Source: Plesiomonas sp051652165
GTDB lineage: Bacteria; Pseudomonadota; Gammaproteobacteria; Enterobacterales; CAMTGL01
NCBI RefSeq assembly: GCF_051652165.1
Contig: NZ_JBOFTR010000016.1
Location: 1-64,000 of the forward strand
Length of the DNA stretch: 64,000 nt
Direction: 5' to 3'
Notes under the pieces: model-generated
Databases searched by the model: none
The model's input: only the letters and a program-made list of their open reading frames with translations
Told to the model about the DNA's origin: nothing
Translations under genes and position numbers: made by a program
Part shown: positions 7,477 through 17,389 of the stretch, one piece after another
Layout: each line of letters begins with the position of its first letter
Position numbering within the stretch: the stretch's first letter is position 1

Positions 7477-9450
7477 TTAATGTGCTGATGAAGAATTCAT
7501 ATCCGTCTCAGTAAACATGCTATGATCCCGTATAATATGGCTGTTTCCCCGCCGACGAGTGAACCCGCTGCGGTCAAAATACTCTAAAATCTGAATCGCG
7601 AGTTTTCGGCCAATATGAATATGATCACGAAAATCAGCGGCACATACTGAACCTTGCGTAGCGTGTAAAGTGCGAATTAATGCAGCATATTGAAACAGTT
7701 GCTCGCGCAGACAGTAACGGTCAGGCACAATCGCAGTGGTTAAACCGGCTTTTGCAGTATGCTGTAATAGTTGCCGAAGTGTGTTCTCTTCCCACTGAAT
7801 ATCTCCTTTCCCTTGACAGTATTGGCTATTTTCTAACTCTAGGTTTTGCTCAGTTACGGCATTTTGCTGTATAGCTGTTTGCAGTTGTGTAGCCAGATCA
7901 CGCACCCAGCTAACCCCCGCAGAGTGCAATATTGGGTGGATATATTGCCATTGTTGTTGCTGCTCTTGACTCAGTTCAATTCGGTGTTCTGGTAGATGTA
8001 ACCACCCTTGCGTTACTGTGACCTGATCTTGTTGTTGCAGTATTTTTATCAGGCTCTGAAACAGTGCTGGATCTAATAAAGGGTATGTCATGCGTTGTAG
8101 CCGTGAACGGCTGATACCCTGTTGATCGGGGTTTTGCTGGTGAAAATCAGCCAGTACCCTACATAACTGTTGCATTAAATCTTGTGCATAATCTGTACTG
8201 ATAATGCTGTTTCCTGCTGATATTAGGCTGTTTTGTTCAAGCAGTGTGTTGAGTGTTTGTGGTGTAAGCTGCCTTGCCCACGAAAATTGCGGTAGGTTGA
8301 TACTGCCCTGCTGTAAACGTGCTTTTACTATACGCTGATCAAAGGCAATTTCTTGTGCACAGTGCTGCCAAAATGCCAAATTTGATGTATGGCGTTTACC
8401 CCGCTTAGGTGGGGTGAGATCAATAACCGTTGCCTGACCTAAGGTGTAGCGTGCGCTGATATCTCGCAAAATAAGACGATCTTTTTCTGCTAGATACAGC
8501 GGTGTATCAAGACGCAATTCAGCAAGAGGGAAGGTACTGTGGTGATCGGTCAGCAAAGAGATACGGCCGGTAATATGGCTGGCAGCATGGTACAGATGCA
8601 GAGGTTGCCAGTGGGTAAAAGTATGCTGCTGATCTAAACTGACAATAACACGATCACTGGCATCGCCAACCGGTGCTTGTGCCAGCAACCAGTCTCCGCG
8701 CGTGATATTGTGCGGATCAGCGCCGCGCAAGTTCAGCGCGACTCGTTGCCCCGCTTGGGCCTGAGATACGGCCTGATTTTGTGCATGTAGGCTACGCACA
8801 GAAACCTGACCGGTTTTACCGGTCAACCAGAGGGTGTCACCCACTGCAACCTGACCAGACAAGGCCGTTCCGGTAACAACGGTGCCTGCGCCTTTTACGG
8901 TAAAAACACGATCAATAGCCAATCTAAAGCGGTGGGAGTATGTTTTAACAGAAGGTTTCAACTGTTGCAGATGCTGTTTGAGGGCATCAAGCCCCTGCTG
9001 CTGTGTGGCCGCCGTGATAAAACACGGGGCATGTTGCCAACCGTATTCTGACAATAACTCAGTCACCGCAAGACGCACCTGCTGTTGACGGGCAGTATTA
9101 ACACGATCAGCTTTGGTCAATACCACGCTAAGTGATTGCAATCCGCTAAGGTGCAAAAGTTGCAGGTGTTCACGGGTTTGCAGCATGATGCCGTCATCAC
9201 AGGCGACCAGTAATAGAGCATGATCAATGCCGCCAATACCTGCCAGCATATTGGCCAGAAATTTTTCATGTCCGGGTACATCAATAAAACCAATAACCTG
9301 CCCGTCGGGCTGTGGCCAGTAGGCGTAGCCAAGATCAATAGTCATTCCCCGTTGCTTCTCTTCCGGTAGCCGATCTGCATTGATTCCGGTAATTGCATGT
9401 AGCAGGGTAGTTTTACCGTGATCAACGTGTCCGGCAGTGGCGATCAGCAT
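7477..9450 (-). CDS. selB: Selenocysteine-specific elongation factor SelB
   Basis: EF-Tu-like GTPase that brings Sec-tRNA to the ribosome and binds the SECIS hairpin of selenoprotein mRNA. The G domain is intact: GHVDHGKTT (G1), RGMTID (G2), DVPGHEKF (G3) and TKAD (G4) within the first 115 residues. Beta-barrel domains follow, then C-terminal winged-helix repeats ending in CAADFRDHIHIGRKLAIQILEYFDRSGFTRRRG, the RNA-binding part. At 657 residues it is somewhat longer than the 614 of E. coli. ATG 9450 gives the usual MLIATAGHVDHG start, though I see no strong ribosome site. 89 bases downstream of selA. Confidence 0.97.
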   Translation of the reverse strand: MLIATAGHVDHGKTTLLHAITGINADRLPEEKQRGMTIDLGYAYWPQPDGQVIGFIDVPGHEKFLANMLAGIGGIDHALLLVACDDGIMLQTREHLQLLHLSGLQSLSVVLTKADRVNTARQQQVRLAVTELLSEYGWQHAPCFITAATQQQGLDALKQHLQQLKPSVKTYSHRFRLAIDRVFTVKGAGTVVTGTALSGQVAVGDTLWLTGKTGQVSVRSLHAQNQAVSQAQAGQRVALNLRGADPHNITRGDWLLAQAPVGDASDRVIVSLDQQHTFTHWQPLHLYHAASHITGRISLLTDHHSTFPLAELRLDTPLYLAEKDRLILRDISARYTLGQATVIDLTPPKRGKRHTSNLAFWQHCAQEIAFDQRIVKARLQQGSINLPQFSWARQLTPQTLNTLLEQNSLISAGNSIISTDYAQDLMQQLCRVLADFHQQNPDQQGISRSRLQRMTYPLLDPALFQSLIKILQQQDQVTVTQGWLHLPEHRIELSQEQQQQWQYIHPILHSAGVSWVRDLATQLQTAIQQNAVTEQNLELENSQYCQGKGDIQWEENTLRQLLQHTAKAGLTTAIVPDRYCLREQLFQYAALIRTLHATQGSVCAADFRDHIHIGRKLAIQILEYFDRSGFTRRRGNSHIIRDHSMFTETDMNSSSAH

Positions 9451-9539
9451 GGGGGTTTTACTCCGTGTTATTTTTTCAGATAACCTGTTTATGAATAGGT
9501 AGATTCTGGTGCATCAGTTAGCGTTTAATGCAATGGGGA

Positions 9540-11027
9540 TTAACCCAACGCTCTGTTATCCAAATGGACTGGCAGTGCGTGTAAACCAGATAAAATGCTA
9601 GGATGAGTCAACATTGCCAGCAGTTCAGCTTCATATTCTGGCTCTGCACAACGTAAATCAAGCCACAGATGGCCTTCCTGAATCCGGCCGATTACGGGTG
9701 TCGGTAATTTGCGCCACAGTTCGCACAATGTATGTAAGAGTGCGCCACGCTGGTTATGGGGTGTGAAGGTAACAGCCCAGCTTGGCAGACGATCTAATGG
9801 CAGTGAACCGCTGCCTATTTGCGATGCACAGCGTTGAATATCCACTTTAAAATCATTTAGATAGTGTGCTTGCAATGGCGCATGTAAATCGCGGGCACAG
9901 GTGTGGATATCACTCTGAGTACGGGTGAGCAGACGCAATGAAGGCAACTTTTGCGCCAGCAATTCAGGTTGTTGATATAAGCGAAGAGTGGCTTCAAGGG
10001 CAGCGAGGGTCATTTTATCAGCCCGTAACGCGCGTTTTAGTGGATGCTGCTGGAGTTTTTCTATCCACTTTCGTTTACCGATAATAATACCGGCTTGTGG
10101 CCCACCAAGCAGTTTGTCCCCCGAAAAAGTGACCAGATCAATACCCTGCTGAATCAATGTTTGTGGCATAGGTTCTGCGGGCAGACCATAATCCTGCATA
10201 TTGGTCAGTGAACCGCTGCCCAGATCCACGGCAGTAAGCAACTGATGTTGCTGCCCTAATTCAGCTAACTGCTCGTGACTGACTTCTGCCGTAAAGCCCT
10301 GAATACTGTAGTTACTGGCATGCACTTTCATTAGCAAACCGGTCTGTTCATTAATGGCGGCTTGGTAATCTTTCAGGTGTGTGCGGTTGGTTGCACCCAC
10401 TTCGTGCAACTGGCAGCCAGCTTGCCGCATTACGTCAGGAATGCGAAACGCACCGCCAATTTCAACCAGTTCACCGCGAGAGACTATCACCTCTTTTCCT
10501 GCCGCGACACTGGCCAGCAACAGCAAGACTGCGGCGGCATTGTTGTTGACGATACAGGCATCTTCAGCACCAGTGAGTTCACATAACAGACGGGCAATAG
10601 CCTGATCACGGTGTCCGCGTGTGGCGTTATCCAGATCAAACTCTAGCGCGGCTGGGCGGCGCATCACCTGAGTCACAGCCTCTATTGCACTTTCAGCCAG
10701 TAACGCGCGCCCCAAGTTGGTATGCAACACGGTTCCGGTTAAATTAAAAACCGGAATGGGGGCACAAGGGACACGGATAAGTTCGGTATTTAGGGCATCT
10801 ACCCAATTATTGTGCCATTCAGGTAATGCAGCATGCTGCTTGATATACTCACGCGCCTGCTGTTGCAAATTGCGCAGCTTTCCTGCAATAAAACTCTGCC
10901 CATTTTCACTGACTAATGCGCGGATCTCCGGCTGGCGTAACAGTTGCTCAATAGCCGGAATTTGCCGGTATAAGCCCGAAAGTGGTAAGCAAGAGGATCT
11001 GTTGGCAGTGTCAGAGAAGGTGCTCAT
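9540..11027 (-). CDS. selA: L-seryl-tRNA(Sec) selenium transferase
   Basis: PLP enzyme that converts Ser-tRNA(Sec) to Sec-tRNA(Sec) with selenophosphate; it forms a homodecamer in the cytoplasm. The PLP lysine is K305 in FSGDKLLGGPQAG; GTVLHTNLGRALL, NNNAAAVLL and RGHRDQAIA are conserved. The 495 residues exceed the 463 of E. coli, partly from about 11 extra N-terminal residues. It precedes selB. selD, the selenophosphate synthetase, is not in this window. Confidence 0.96.
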   Translation of the reverse strand: MSTFSDTANRSSCLPLSGLYRQIPAIEQLLRQPEIRALVSENGQSFIAGKLRNLQQQAREYIKQHAALPEWHNNWVDALNTELIRVPCAPIPVFNLTGTVLHTNLGRALLAESAIEAVTQVMRRPAALEFDLDNATRGHRDQAIARLLCELTGAEDACIVNNNAAAVLLLLASVAAGKEVIVSRGELVEIGGAFRIPDVMRQAGCQLHEVGATNRTHLKDYQAAINEQTGLLMKVHASNYSIQGFTAEVSHEQLAELGQQHQLLTAVDLGSGSLTNMQDYGLPAEPMPQTLIQQGIDLVTFSGDKLLGGPQAGIIIGKRKWIEKLQQHPLKRALRADKMTLAALEATLRLYQQPELLAQKLPSLRLLTRTQSDIHTCARDLHAPLQAHYLNDFKVDIQRCASQIGSGSLPLDRLPSWAVTFTPHNQRGALLHTLCELWRKLPTPVIGRIQEGHLWLDLRCAEPEYEAELLAMLTHPSILSGLHALPVHLDNRALG

Positions 11028-11329
11028 CCATAAGTCCGTTATGATTTAAAATGGCAAGAGGAGTCTAATTACAGAGAATATCTCTATTTATCACACATAT
11101 ATAACATAATATCGCGTAAAAATGATTAAATAGGGATAAATACAATTGTCATTATTCAATAGTTATTATGATTACCCGTTATCCTAATGAATGTGTGTGG
11201 CTTACCGTTAATCAGCAACAACGGGTATTTTCAATATTCAATGGTGTGGCAGAGTATCTTCTGTAAATTGACACCCTTGCCACACCGTGATTGAGGCTGT
11301 TATTGATTCGCTATTTTATTGCAGCAAGG
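11028..11329. other. Intergenic region between fdhE and selA
   Basis: 302 bases separate fdhE from selA on the minus strand. The region holds an exact 9-bp inverted repeat (GGTGTGGCA at 11243-11251 and its complement at 11278-11286, spacer 26) and a 32-codon plus-strand ORF at 11168-11266 without a ribosome site. A promoter for selA-selB may lie here; I could not define one. Confidence 0.5.
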
Positions 11330-12265
11330 CTATTCACCCTGAGGAAATACCAACGGATTTAAACTGCTACGAATAAACCCCTCTTCTTCCATTTTTGCAT
11401 CCAAAAATAGCGAAGCTAAATCATCGGCCACTGCTTCACTGTGAGGGTCTTTTTCCTGATAAAGCAATTTGAGATAACTGCCACACTCACCACAACTTTC
11501 AGCTTTAATGGCGGCGTGTTCACTGTCAAGTGACCAGTAATCGAGCTTGCCTGTCAGTTCGCACTGGCTACATTTTACCCGTACAACATGCCACTCTGAC
11601 TCACACAGAGCACAGTGCAGATAGCGCAAACCTTGTGCCGTGCCCAGTTGAATAACACCGGAAACCGGTACACTCTGACATACAGGACAACACTGGCGTT
11701 GTTCGCCATATTCTGCAATGGCATGTTTTGGTAACTCTGCGGCCAGTTGCACCCAATATAGGGATAACGCAGCCCATAAAAACGGTGCTTTATCACTGCC
11801 TACCAAAGCAAAATCGTAATGCAGCAGTGCATCGGCGTACTGCTCTAATTCTGTGGCAGAGGCTTTTTCTAGGCTGTCTAATACGCTCGAAATGGGTTCG
11901 TGCATATCGGGCCGTAACTCGGCAATGATGGCATGCAATAACTGATGCCAATGCGTTGAGCGAACCTGTGTTTTTACTGCCAAAGGGGGTGTTGAATCTA
12001 ACGCGGCATTCTCTCTCACCCATTGGCGCTCGCGTTGAGGTAACGGATGATCATGCTGCGCATGATGTTGGGCCTGCGCAAGTTGCGCGGCAAAATTCAG
12101 GTACTCTGCAAATGGGTGCTGTTGTGCCAACGTGGTCATGCGCGCAGAACGGTGTTGATACAGGGTTTTGATATTGGCGAAAAGTAACGGCGGGATAGCC
12201 CCCGCCGTGTTGTTTTTTCTGCCATCAGCATCCAATTTTTCTTTTGGAACGATGCGGATACTCAT
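11330..12265 (-). CDS. fdhE: Formate dehydrogenase maturation protein FdhE
   Basis: Cytoplasmic rubredoxin-type accessory protein needed for activity of the periplasmic formate dehydrogenases. Four CxxC motifs carry the iron site: CPVC, CALC, CSQC and CGEC, all in the C-terminal half. The N terminus MSIRIVPKEKLD and the segment QGLRYLHCALCESEWHVVRVKCSQC are characteristic of the family. 311 residues, usual length. Starts 6 bases after the fdoI stop and is probably cotranscribed with fdoGHI. Confidence 0.96.
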   Translation of the reverse strand: MSIRIVPKEKLDADGRKNNTAGAIPPLLFANIKTLYQHRSARMTTLAQQHPFAEYLNFAAQLAQAQHHAQHDHPLPQRERQWVRENAALDSTPPLAVKTQVRSTHWHQLLHAIIAELRPDMHEPISSVLDSLEKASATELEQYADALLHYDFALVGSDKAPFLWAALSLYWVQLAAELPKHAIAEYGEQRQCCPVCQSVPVSGVIQLGTAQGLRYLHCALCESEWHVVRVKCSQCELTGKLDYWSLDSEHAAIKAESCGECGSYLKLLYQEKDPHSEAVADDLASLFLDAKMEEEGFIRSSLNPLVFPQGE

Positions 12266-12271
12266 GAAAAA

Positions 12272-12919
12272 TTACTGCCTTGGTTTATCGCTATTGGCGA
12301 GGTTTTTTTGTTGTGATTCACGAAACCAGCGTGGGTGATGCTTCTTCGCCCAGCCTGCGGTAACCCAACCTTCAACCATCGCGGTGATTGTGCCTTTGAT
12401 CCACAATGCAGCATAAACGTGGATCATAATGACCAACATCAGCCCAACAGCCGCAACGGAATGCAACAACAGTGCAATGCGAATGAGCGGAATAGGAAAC
12501 GCAGGGGCAAAATACGGTCGCCAGATCACAATACCACTGAGCAGCAATAGCATCAGGCTGACAATCGCCAGCCAAAATACGCATTTTTGCCCAAAGTTAT
12601 AGCGGCCGGTATCCCCCATTTCATGGTTCATGGCAATACGGTGAATATTCTTGGCCCAGATCAGATCTTCACGGTTGATCAGGTTGTGCCGCCAGTAACG
12701 TATAAACATGAAACTGAAGGCGACAAACATGATGACACCGGTGAAAGGGTGCAAAATCCTCGCTAATTGCGGTGTGCCAAAAATACCCATCAGCCAGTTA
12801 AACGAGGGAAACAGAAAGCCCAACCCACTGATTCCCGCCAGCATAAAGCAGAAGGCGACAATCCAGTGATTGATCCGCTCCGGCGCACTGTAACGCTGGA
12901 TAAGACGCTGCTGACTCAT
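12272..12919 (-). CDS. fdoI: Formate dehydrogenase cytochrome b556 subunit
   Basis: Gamma subunit of formate dehydrogenase: a four-helix membrane cytochrome b that passes electrons from FdoH to menaquinone or ubiquinone. Hydrophobic segments lie near residues 17-37, 50-72, 112-134 and 150-172; haem-ligand histidines are likely those in APERINHW, LHPFTGV and LHSVAAVG/MIHVYAAL. 215 residues, like the 211 of E. coli FdoI. ATG 12919 overlaps the fdoH stop by 4 bases. The FdoI rather than FdnI assignment rests on context with fdhE. Confidence 0.93.
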   Translation of the reverse strand: MSQQRLIQRYSAPERINHWIVAFCFMLAGISGLGFLFPSFNWLMGIFGTPQLARILHPFTGVIMFVAFSFMFIRYWRHNLINREDLIWAKNIHRIAMNHEMGDTGRYNFGQKCVFWLAIVSLMLLLLSGIVIWRPYFAPAFPIPLIRIALLLHSVAAVGLMLVIMIHVYAALWIKGTITAMVEGWVTAGWAKKHHPRWFRESQQKNLANSDKPRQ

Positions 12920-13890
12920 TGTTTGCCTCCTTTATCCTGATCCTGCGAACAGTGCTGCTCTTGAGTAGGCGAATCAGTGGCCGGCTGAGTGCCCGCTTCG
13001 GTTGAGTTGCTGTTTGCATCCTCTTCCTCATCCTGACTAACTCTGTTTGGCCCCACGCCCACATAGTGGAACAAGCTGGCTGCAAAGGTTGCCGCAAAGC
13101 CGATGGCAGCCAACGGTTTCCAGACACTCTTCCAAAACCGGATGGTGTCACTCACATGTGGATCTTTTGGCAGGCCGTGGTAAAGATCGGGCTTATCGGC
13201 ATGGTGCAGCACATACATGACATGTGTTCCGCCAACGCCTTGCGGATCGTACAGGCCCGCATTGGCAAAGCCGCGCGTTTTCAGCTCGGCAACTCGCGTT
13301 TCGGCCAACTGCAACATATCCTCTTTTGAGCCAAAATGGATAGCACCGGTCGGACAGGTTTTCACACATGCAGGCTCTTGGCCGACATTAACGCGATCAG
13401 AACATAAGGTGCATTTGTAAGCTCGGTTATCCTGTTCGTTAATCCGCGGAATATTGAACGGGCAACCGGAGATACAGTAACCGCAGCCGATACACTGTTC
13501 TGACTGAAAATCAACAATACCGTTACGGTATTGAATGATTGCCCCCTCTGACGGGCAGGCTTTCAGGCAACCCGGATCACTACAGTGCATGCAGCCATCT
13601 TTGCGGATCAGCCACTCTAGCTTACCGTTCTCTTCGGTTTCGCTAAAGCGCATCAGTGTCCATGTTTTGGCCGACAAATCGGCCGGATTATCATAGACCC
13701 CGACATTGCTGCCGATTTCATCACGTAAGTCATTCCACTCTGAACACCCCACCTGACAGGCTTTACAGCCGATACAGGTGGTGACATCAATCAGCTTGGC
13801 TACTTCAATTTTGTAATCGCGCGTTTGCGGCGGCGGCGTCAGCGACGAGGTGGCTGAACGGCGAATGATGTCTTGTGATTGCATTGACAT
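12916..13890 (-). CDS. fdoH: Formate dehydrogenase iron-sulfur subunit
   Basis: Beta subunit of the membrane formate dehydrogenase, carrying four [4Fe-4S] clusters between FdoG and cytochrome FdoI on the periplasmic side. Ferredoxin motifs are clear: CIGCKACQVGC, CMHCSDPGCLKAC, CIGCGYCISGC and CTLC with CVKTC. A single transmembrane helix near residues 255-277 (PLAAIGFAATFAASLFHYVG) anchors it. The C-terminal tail is longer than in E. coli and rich in Glu, Asp, Gln and Ser. A GGAG ribosome site sits ahead of ATG 13890. Confidence 0.95.
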   Translation of the reverse strand: MSMQSQDIIRRSATSSLTPPPQTRDYKIEVAKLIDVTTCIGCKACQVGCSEWNDLRDEIGSNVGVYDNPADLSAKTWTLMRFSETEENGKLEWLIRKDGCMHCSDPGCLKACPSEGAIIQYRNGIVDFQSEQCIGCGYCISGCPFNIPRINEQDNRAYKCTLCSDRVNVGQEPACVKTCPTGAIHFGSKEDMLQLAETRVAELKTRGFANAGLYDPQGVGGTHVMYVLHHADKPDLYHGLPKDPHVSDTIRFWKSVWKPLAAIGFAATFAASLFHYVGVGPNRVSQDEEEDANSNSTEAGTQPATDSPTQEQHCSQDQDKGGKQ

Positions 13891-13901
13891 AATTGACTCC
13901 G

Positions 13902-16900
13902 TTATACCTTCTCGACGTTAACTAAAAATGCCTTGAACTCCGGTGTCTGGCTGTTCGCATCGCCGACAAACGGTGTTAGGGTATTGGCCAAAAAGCCTTT
14001 TTTCGCTACCCCTTCAAAGCCCCAGTGGATAGGAATACCGATGGTGTATACCGTTTGGCCGTTTACGGTCAGCGGTTTTATCCGCTTGGTAACAACCGCT
14101 TTGGCCTTGATATAACCACGCTGGCTAGATACTTTCACCGTATCACCATGCGCAATGCCCTTTTCAGCAGCCAGCACATCACTGATCTCGATAAACTGTT
14201 CGGGCTGAATAATGGCGTTCAGGCGCGAATGTTTGGTCCAGTAGTGGAAGTGCTCGGTTAGCCGATAAGTTGTTCCCACATAGGGAAACTCGGTGTGAGA
14301 GCCTAACTGCGCCTGATCTTCTTTGAAGATCCGCGCTGCTGGGTTCGAGATCACCGAAGCATGCATCGGGTTAGTACCAATAGGGGTTTCAAACGGCTCA
14401 TAGTGTTCTGGGAATGGGCCTTCAGCCATTTTATCGAGTGCGAATAAACGCCCCAAGCCTTCCGGCTGCATGATAAATGGCCCTGCGTTGCTGTCAGGCC
14501 CTGCATCGGTTTTGAAATCAGGCACATCAATACCGCTCCAGATCTCGCCATTCCAGCCAATCAGTTTGCGCTTTGGATCCCACGGTTGTCCGGCTGGATT
14601 TGCTGATGCGCGGTTATACAAGATCCGCCGATTGACTGGCCACGCCCACGCCCAACCTAAGGTGTTGCCAAGCCCTGATGGATCGGCATTATCTCGCCGT
14701 GCCATCTGGTTTCCTTCCGCTGTCCAACTTCCGGCAAAGATCCAGCACGCACTGGCGGTAGAGCCGTCATCTTTTAACTGGGCAAACGTTGAAAGTTGCT
14801 CACCTTTTTTCAGTTTGATTTTGGTAGGATCACGGCTATCAAACTGATCGGCTAAGGTTTTCCCGTTCAGCTCTTTCGCCAGCTCTTCAGGGCTTGGCGA
14901 TTCCGGTTGCAGATAGTTCCAGCTTAAAGCATGGATCGGCTCGGCATATGCGCCGCCCTCTTTGGCATACAACTCTTTGAGCTTTAAGAAGATCCCCGCA
15001 ATAATCTCTTGATCGCCGCGAGCTTCACCTGGCGCATCCGCCCCTTTCCAGTGCCATTGTAACCAACGGCCAGAGTTAACAATTGCGCCATCTTCTTCGG
15101 CAAAACAGGTAGACGGCAGGCGGAACACTTCCGTCTGAATGGCCGCAGTATCAACCGCGTTCATTTCGCCGTGATTTTGCCAGAATGTAGATGTTTCAGT
15201 GACCAGCGGATCAATGGTGACCAAAAACTTGAGCTTGCTCAGGTTAGCAACCACTTTATTTTTATCAGGGAAAGAGGCAACGGGATTAAAACCCTGACAA
15301 ATATAGCCGTTTACTTTGTTCTGCCCCATTAAGGTGAAGTATTGCAGAACATCGTAGCCTTTATCCCACTTAGGTAACCAATCATAGCCCCAGTTATTCT
15401 CAGGCGTGGCACTGTTTCCCCAGAACGATTTCATCAGTGAGATGAAGAAGGTTGGATAATTAGCCCAGTAGTTCACCTGCCCTGTACGCAGCAGTTTAGG
15501 TGTATTTTTGGCTAAATAAGTGGCGAGATCTGTCTCTTTTTCTGATGGTAGGCTCAGATAACCGGGCAAGCTTTGTGATAACAGCCCAACATCAGTCAAA
15601 CCCTGAATATTAGAGTGGCCACGCAGTGCGTTAACGCCACCGCCTGCCATGCCCATATTCCCAAGCAACAACTGAACCATCGCCATGGTACGGATATTCT
15701 GTGAGCCGACAGAGTGCTGTGTCCAGCCCAAAGCATATAAAAACGAGGTGGTTTTATCCGGCGCACTGGTCTGAGCAATATAGTCGCAGACCGTTAGGAA
15801 TGCCTCTTTCGGTGTACCACAGATATTCTCAACCACATCAGGGGTATAGCGGCTGACATGCTGTTTAAGCAGATTCCAGACACAACGCGGATGGGTGAGT
15901 GTCGGGTCTTCCAGTGCATAACCATCAGCGCCAAGCTGGTAATTCCAGCTGGTTTTATCATAGCGCCGTTTTTCGGCATCGTAGCCGGAAAACAGGCCAT
16001 CATTAAAAGCGTAGTCATCCCGCACCAGCAGGCTGGCGTTGGTATAGGCGCGCACGTACTCCATGTTGACCTTGTTTTCGGTCAGCAGGTGTAAAATTAG
16101 CCCTGATAGGAAGACAATATCCGTACCCGGTCGGATAGGGGCATAGTAGTCAGCAACCGAAGCCGTGCGAGTAAAGCGAGGATCAATCACCAGAAGTTTG
16201 GCATTATTTTTGGTTTTAGCTTCCATCACCCAGCGGAAACCGACAGGATGCGCTTCTGCTGCATTCCCGCCCATCACCACAATCAGGTTGGCATTTTTAA
16301 TGTCAACCCAGTGGTTTGTCATCGCACCTCGACCAAATGTTGGGGCAAGACTTGCCACCGTTGGTCCGTGTCAGACACGCGCTTGGTTATCGACCGCTAA
16401 CATTCCTAATGAACGCACCACTTTTTGCGTTATCCAGCCCGTTTCGTTACTGGCCGCCGATGCACACAGCATACCAGTACTTAACCAACGGTTTACGGTA
16501 ACGCCCTGCTCATTGGTGGTTTCAAAATGGCTATCACGATCATCTTTCATTAAACGGGCAATGCGGCTAAAAGCGTCATCCCAACTGATACGCTGCCATT
16601 TATCAGAGCCCGGTGCGCGATATTGCGGGTATTTTAGGCGGTTCTCACTGTGGACAAAATCCACCAGCCCTGCCCCTTTCGGGCACAATGCACCTCGGTT
16701 GACCGGATGATCGGGATCACCCTCGATATGAAAAATTTCGGCTTTCGCGTTTTTCGCGCCATCACCTAAGCTGTAGAGTAAAATTCCACAGCCGACTGAA
16801 CAGTATGTGCAGGTGTTGCGAGTCTCTTTTGCCCGCATCAGTTTATAACTGCGAACATCGGCCAGCGCAGTTGCGGGGGCGAACCCCAGTGCAGCCAATG

Positions 16901-16958
16901 TTGTTCCTGCCATACCGCCAGCACAGACTTTAAAAAACTGTCTTCTGCTGACCTGCAT
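13902..16958 (-). CDS. fdoG: Formate dehydrogenase alpha subunit, selenoprotein
   Basis: Catalytic molybdopterin subunit that oxidises formate to CO2 in the periplasm. It reads as one gene of 1018 residues if the in-frame TGA at 16371-16373 is selenocysteine 196, exactly the position of Sec in E. coli FdnG and FdoG (context VDNQARV-U-HGPTVASL). The N terminus has a twin-arginine signal (SRRQFFK, residues 4-10) followed by a hydrophobic stretch and Ala-Leu-Ala, and the [4Fe-4S] motif CTYCSVGCG. ATG 16958 (MQVSRRQ) is chosen for GGAG 8 bases upstream and family match. A conventional gene finder would split it in two. First gene of fdoGHI-fdhE. Confidence 0.97.
16328..16373 (-). promoter_or_regulatory. 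SECIS element and UGA(Sec) codon of fdoG
   Basis: The UGA at 16371-16373 is followed on the mRNA by a sequence nearly identical to the known fdnG/fdhF-type bacterial SECIS, with the short self-complementary apical arm GGCAAG / CUUGCC about 15-30 bases after the UGA. SelB binds this hairpin to direct Sec insertion. Confidence 0.88.
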
Positions 16959-17325
16959 GGTCATCTCCTTGATCACTTTGATCACATTTGCTTTGTATTT
17001 TAAGTGCTCTGAAACACGTCTGTCTTAACGCATACCCGTAGGGGTGGTGTGGATAATAGCGTATTCATAACAATTCTGTCGATTTTCGGCATAAAAACCT
17101 GTGCTAAAACACACGTAAAATACAAATTACACTTAGGTAAATGCCTTATTTTCACATTGCAATCACATCAAATACATCTGCACACATAAGCTAATCAGCC
17201 ATATTGTTAATACGCTTAACACCTTTTTGGGGATACAAAATAGAATGTGAAAAACTGAAAAACAGAAGGGGGAATGGCTGGCATAAAACATAATAAAAGG
17301 AAGAGAACAGAAAACAGCATTAACC
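16959..17325. other. Upstream region of fdoG
   Basis: About 370 bases between fdoG and the terminator of the YgjK-type gene, both on the minus strand. It should contain the fdoG promoter; I see no confident -35/-10 pair and no convincing gene. Confidence 0.5.
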
Positions 17326-17364
17326 GAAAAAGGCCGATAAACGAATGCTTCGTTACCGGCCTTT
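17326..17364 (-). terminator. Terminator of the ygjK-type gene
   Basis: On the minus strand: AAAGGCCG, inner AACGAA, loop GCA, TTCGTT and CGGCCTTTTT. Two paired blocks with a T run, 26 bases beyond the stop codon. Confidence 0.75.
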
Positions 17365-17389
17365 ATACTCGTTTTCTCAATAACTACCG

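Noticed and set aside
13902..16985. fdoG read as two genes or a pseudogene split by a stop codon
   Set aside because: The stop is UGA exactly at position 196, the known Sec site, with a SECIS sequence and selA, selB and selC nearby.
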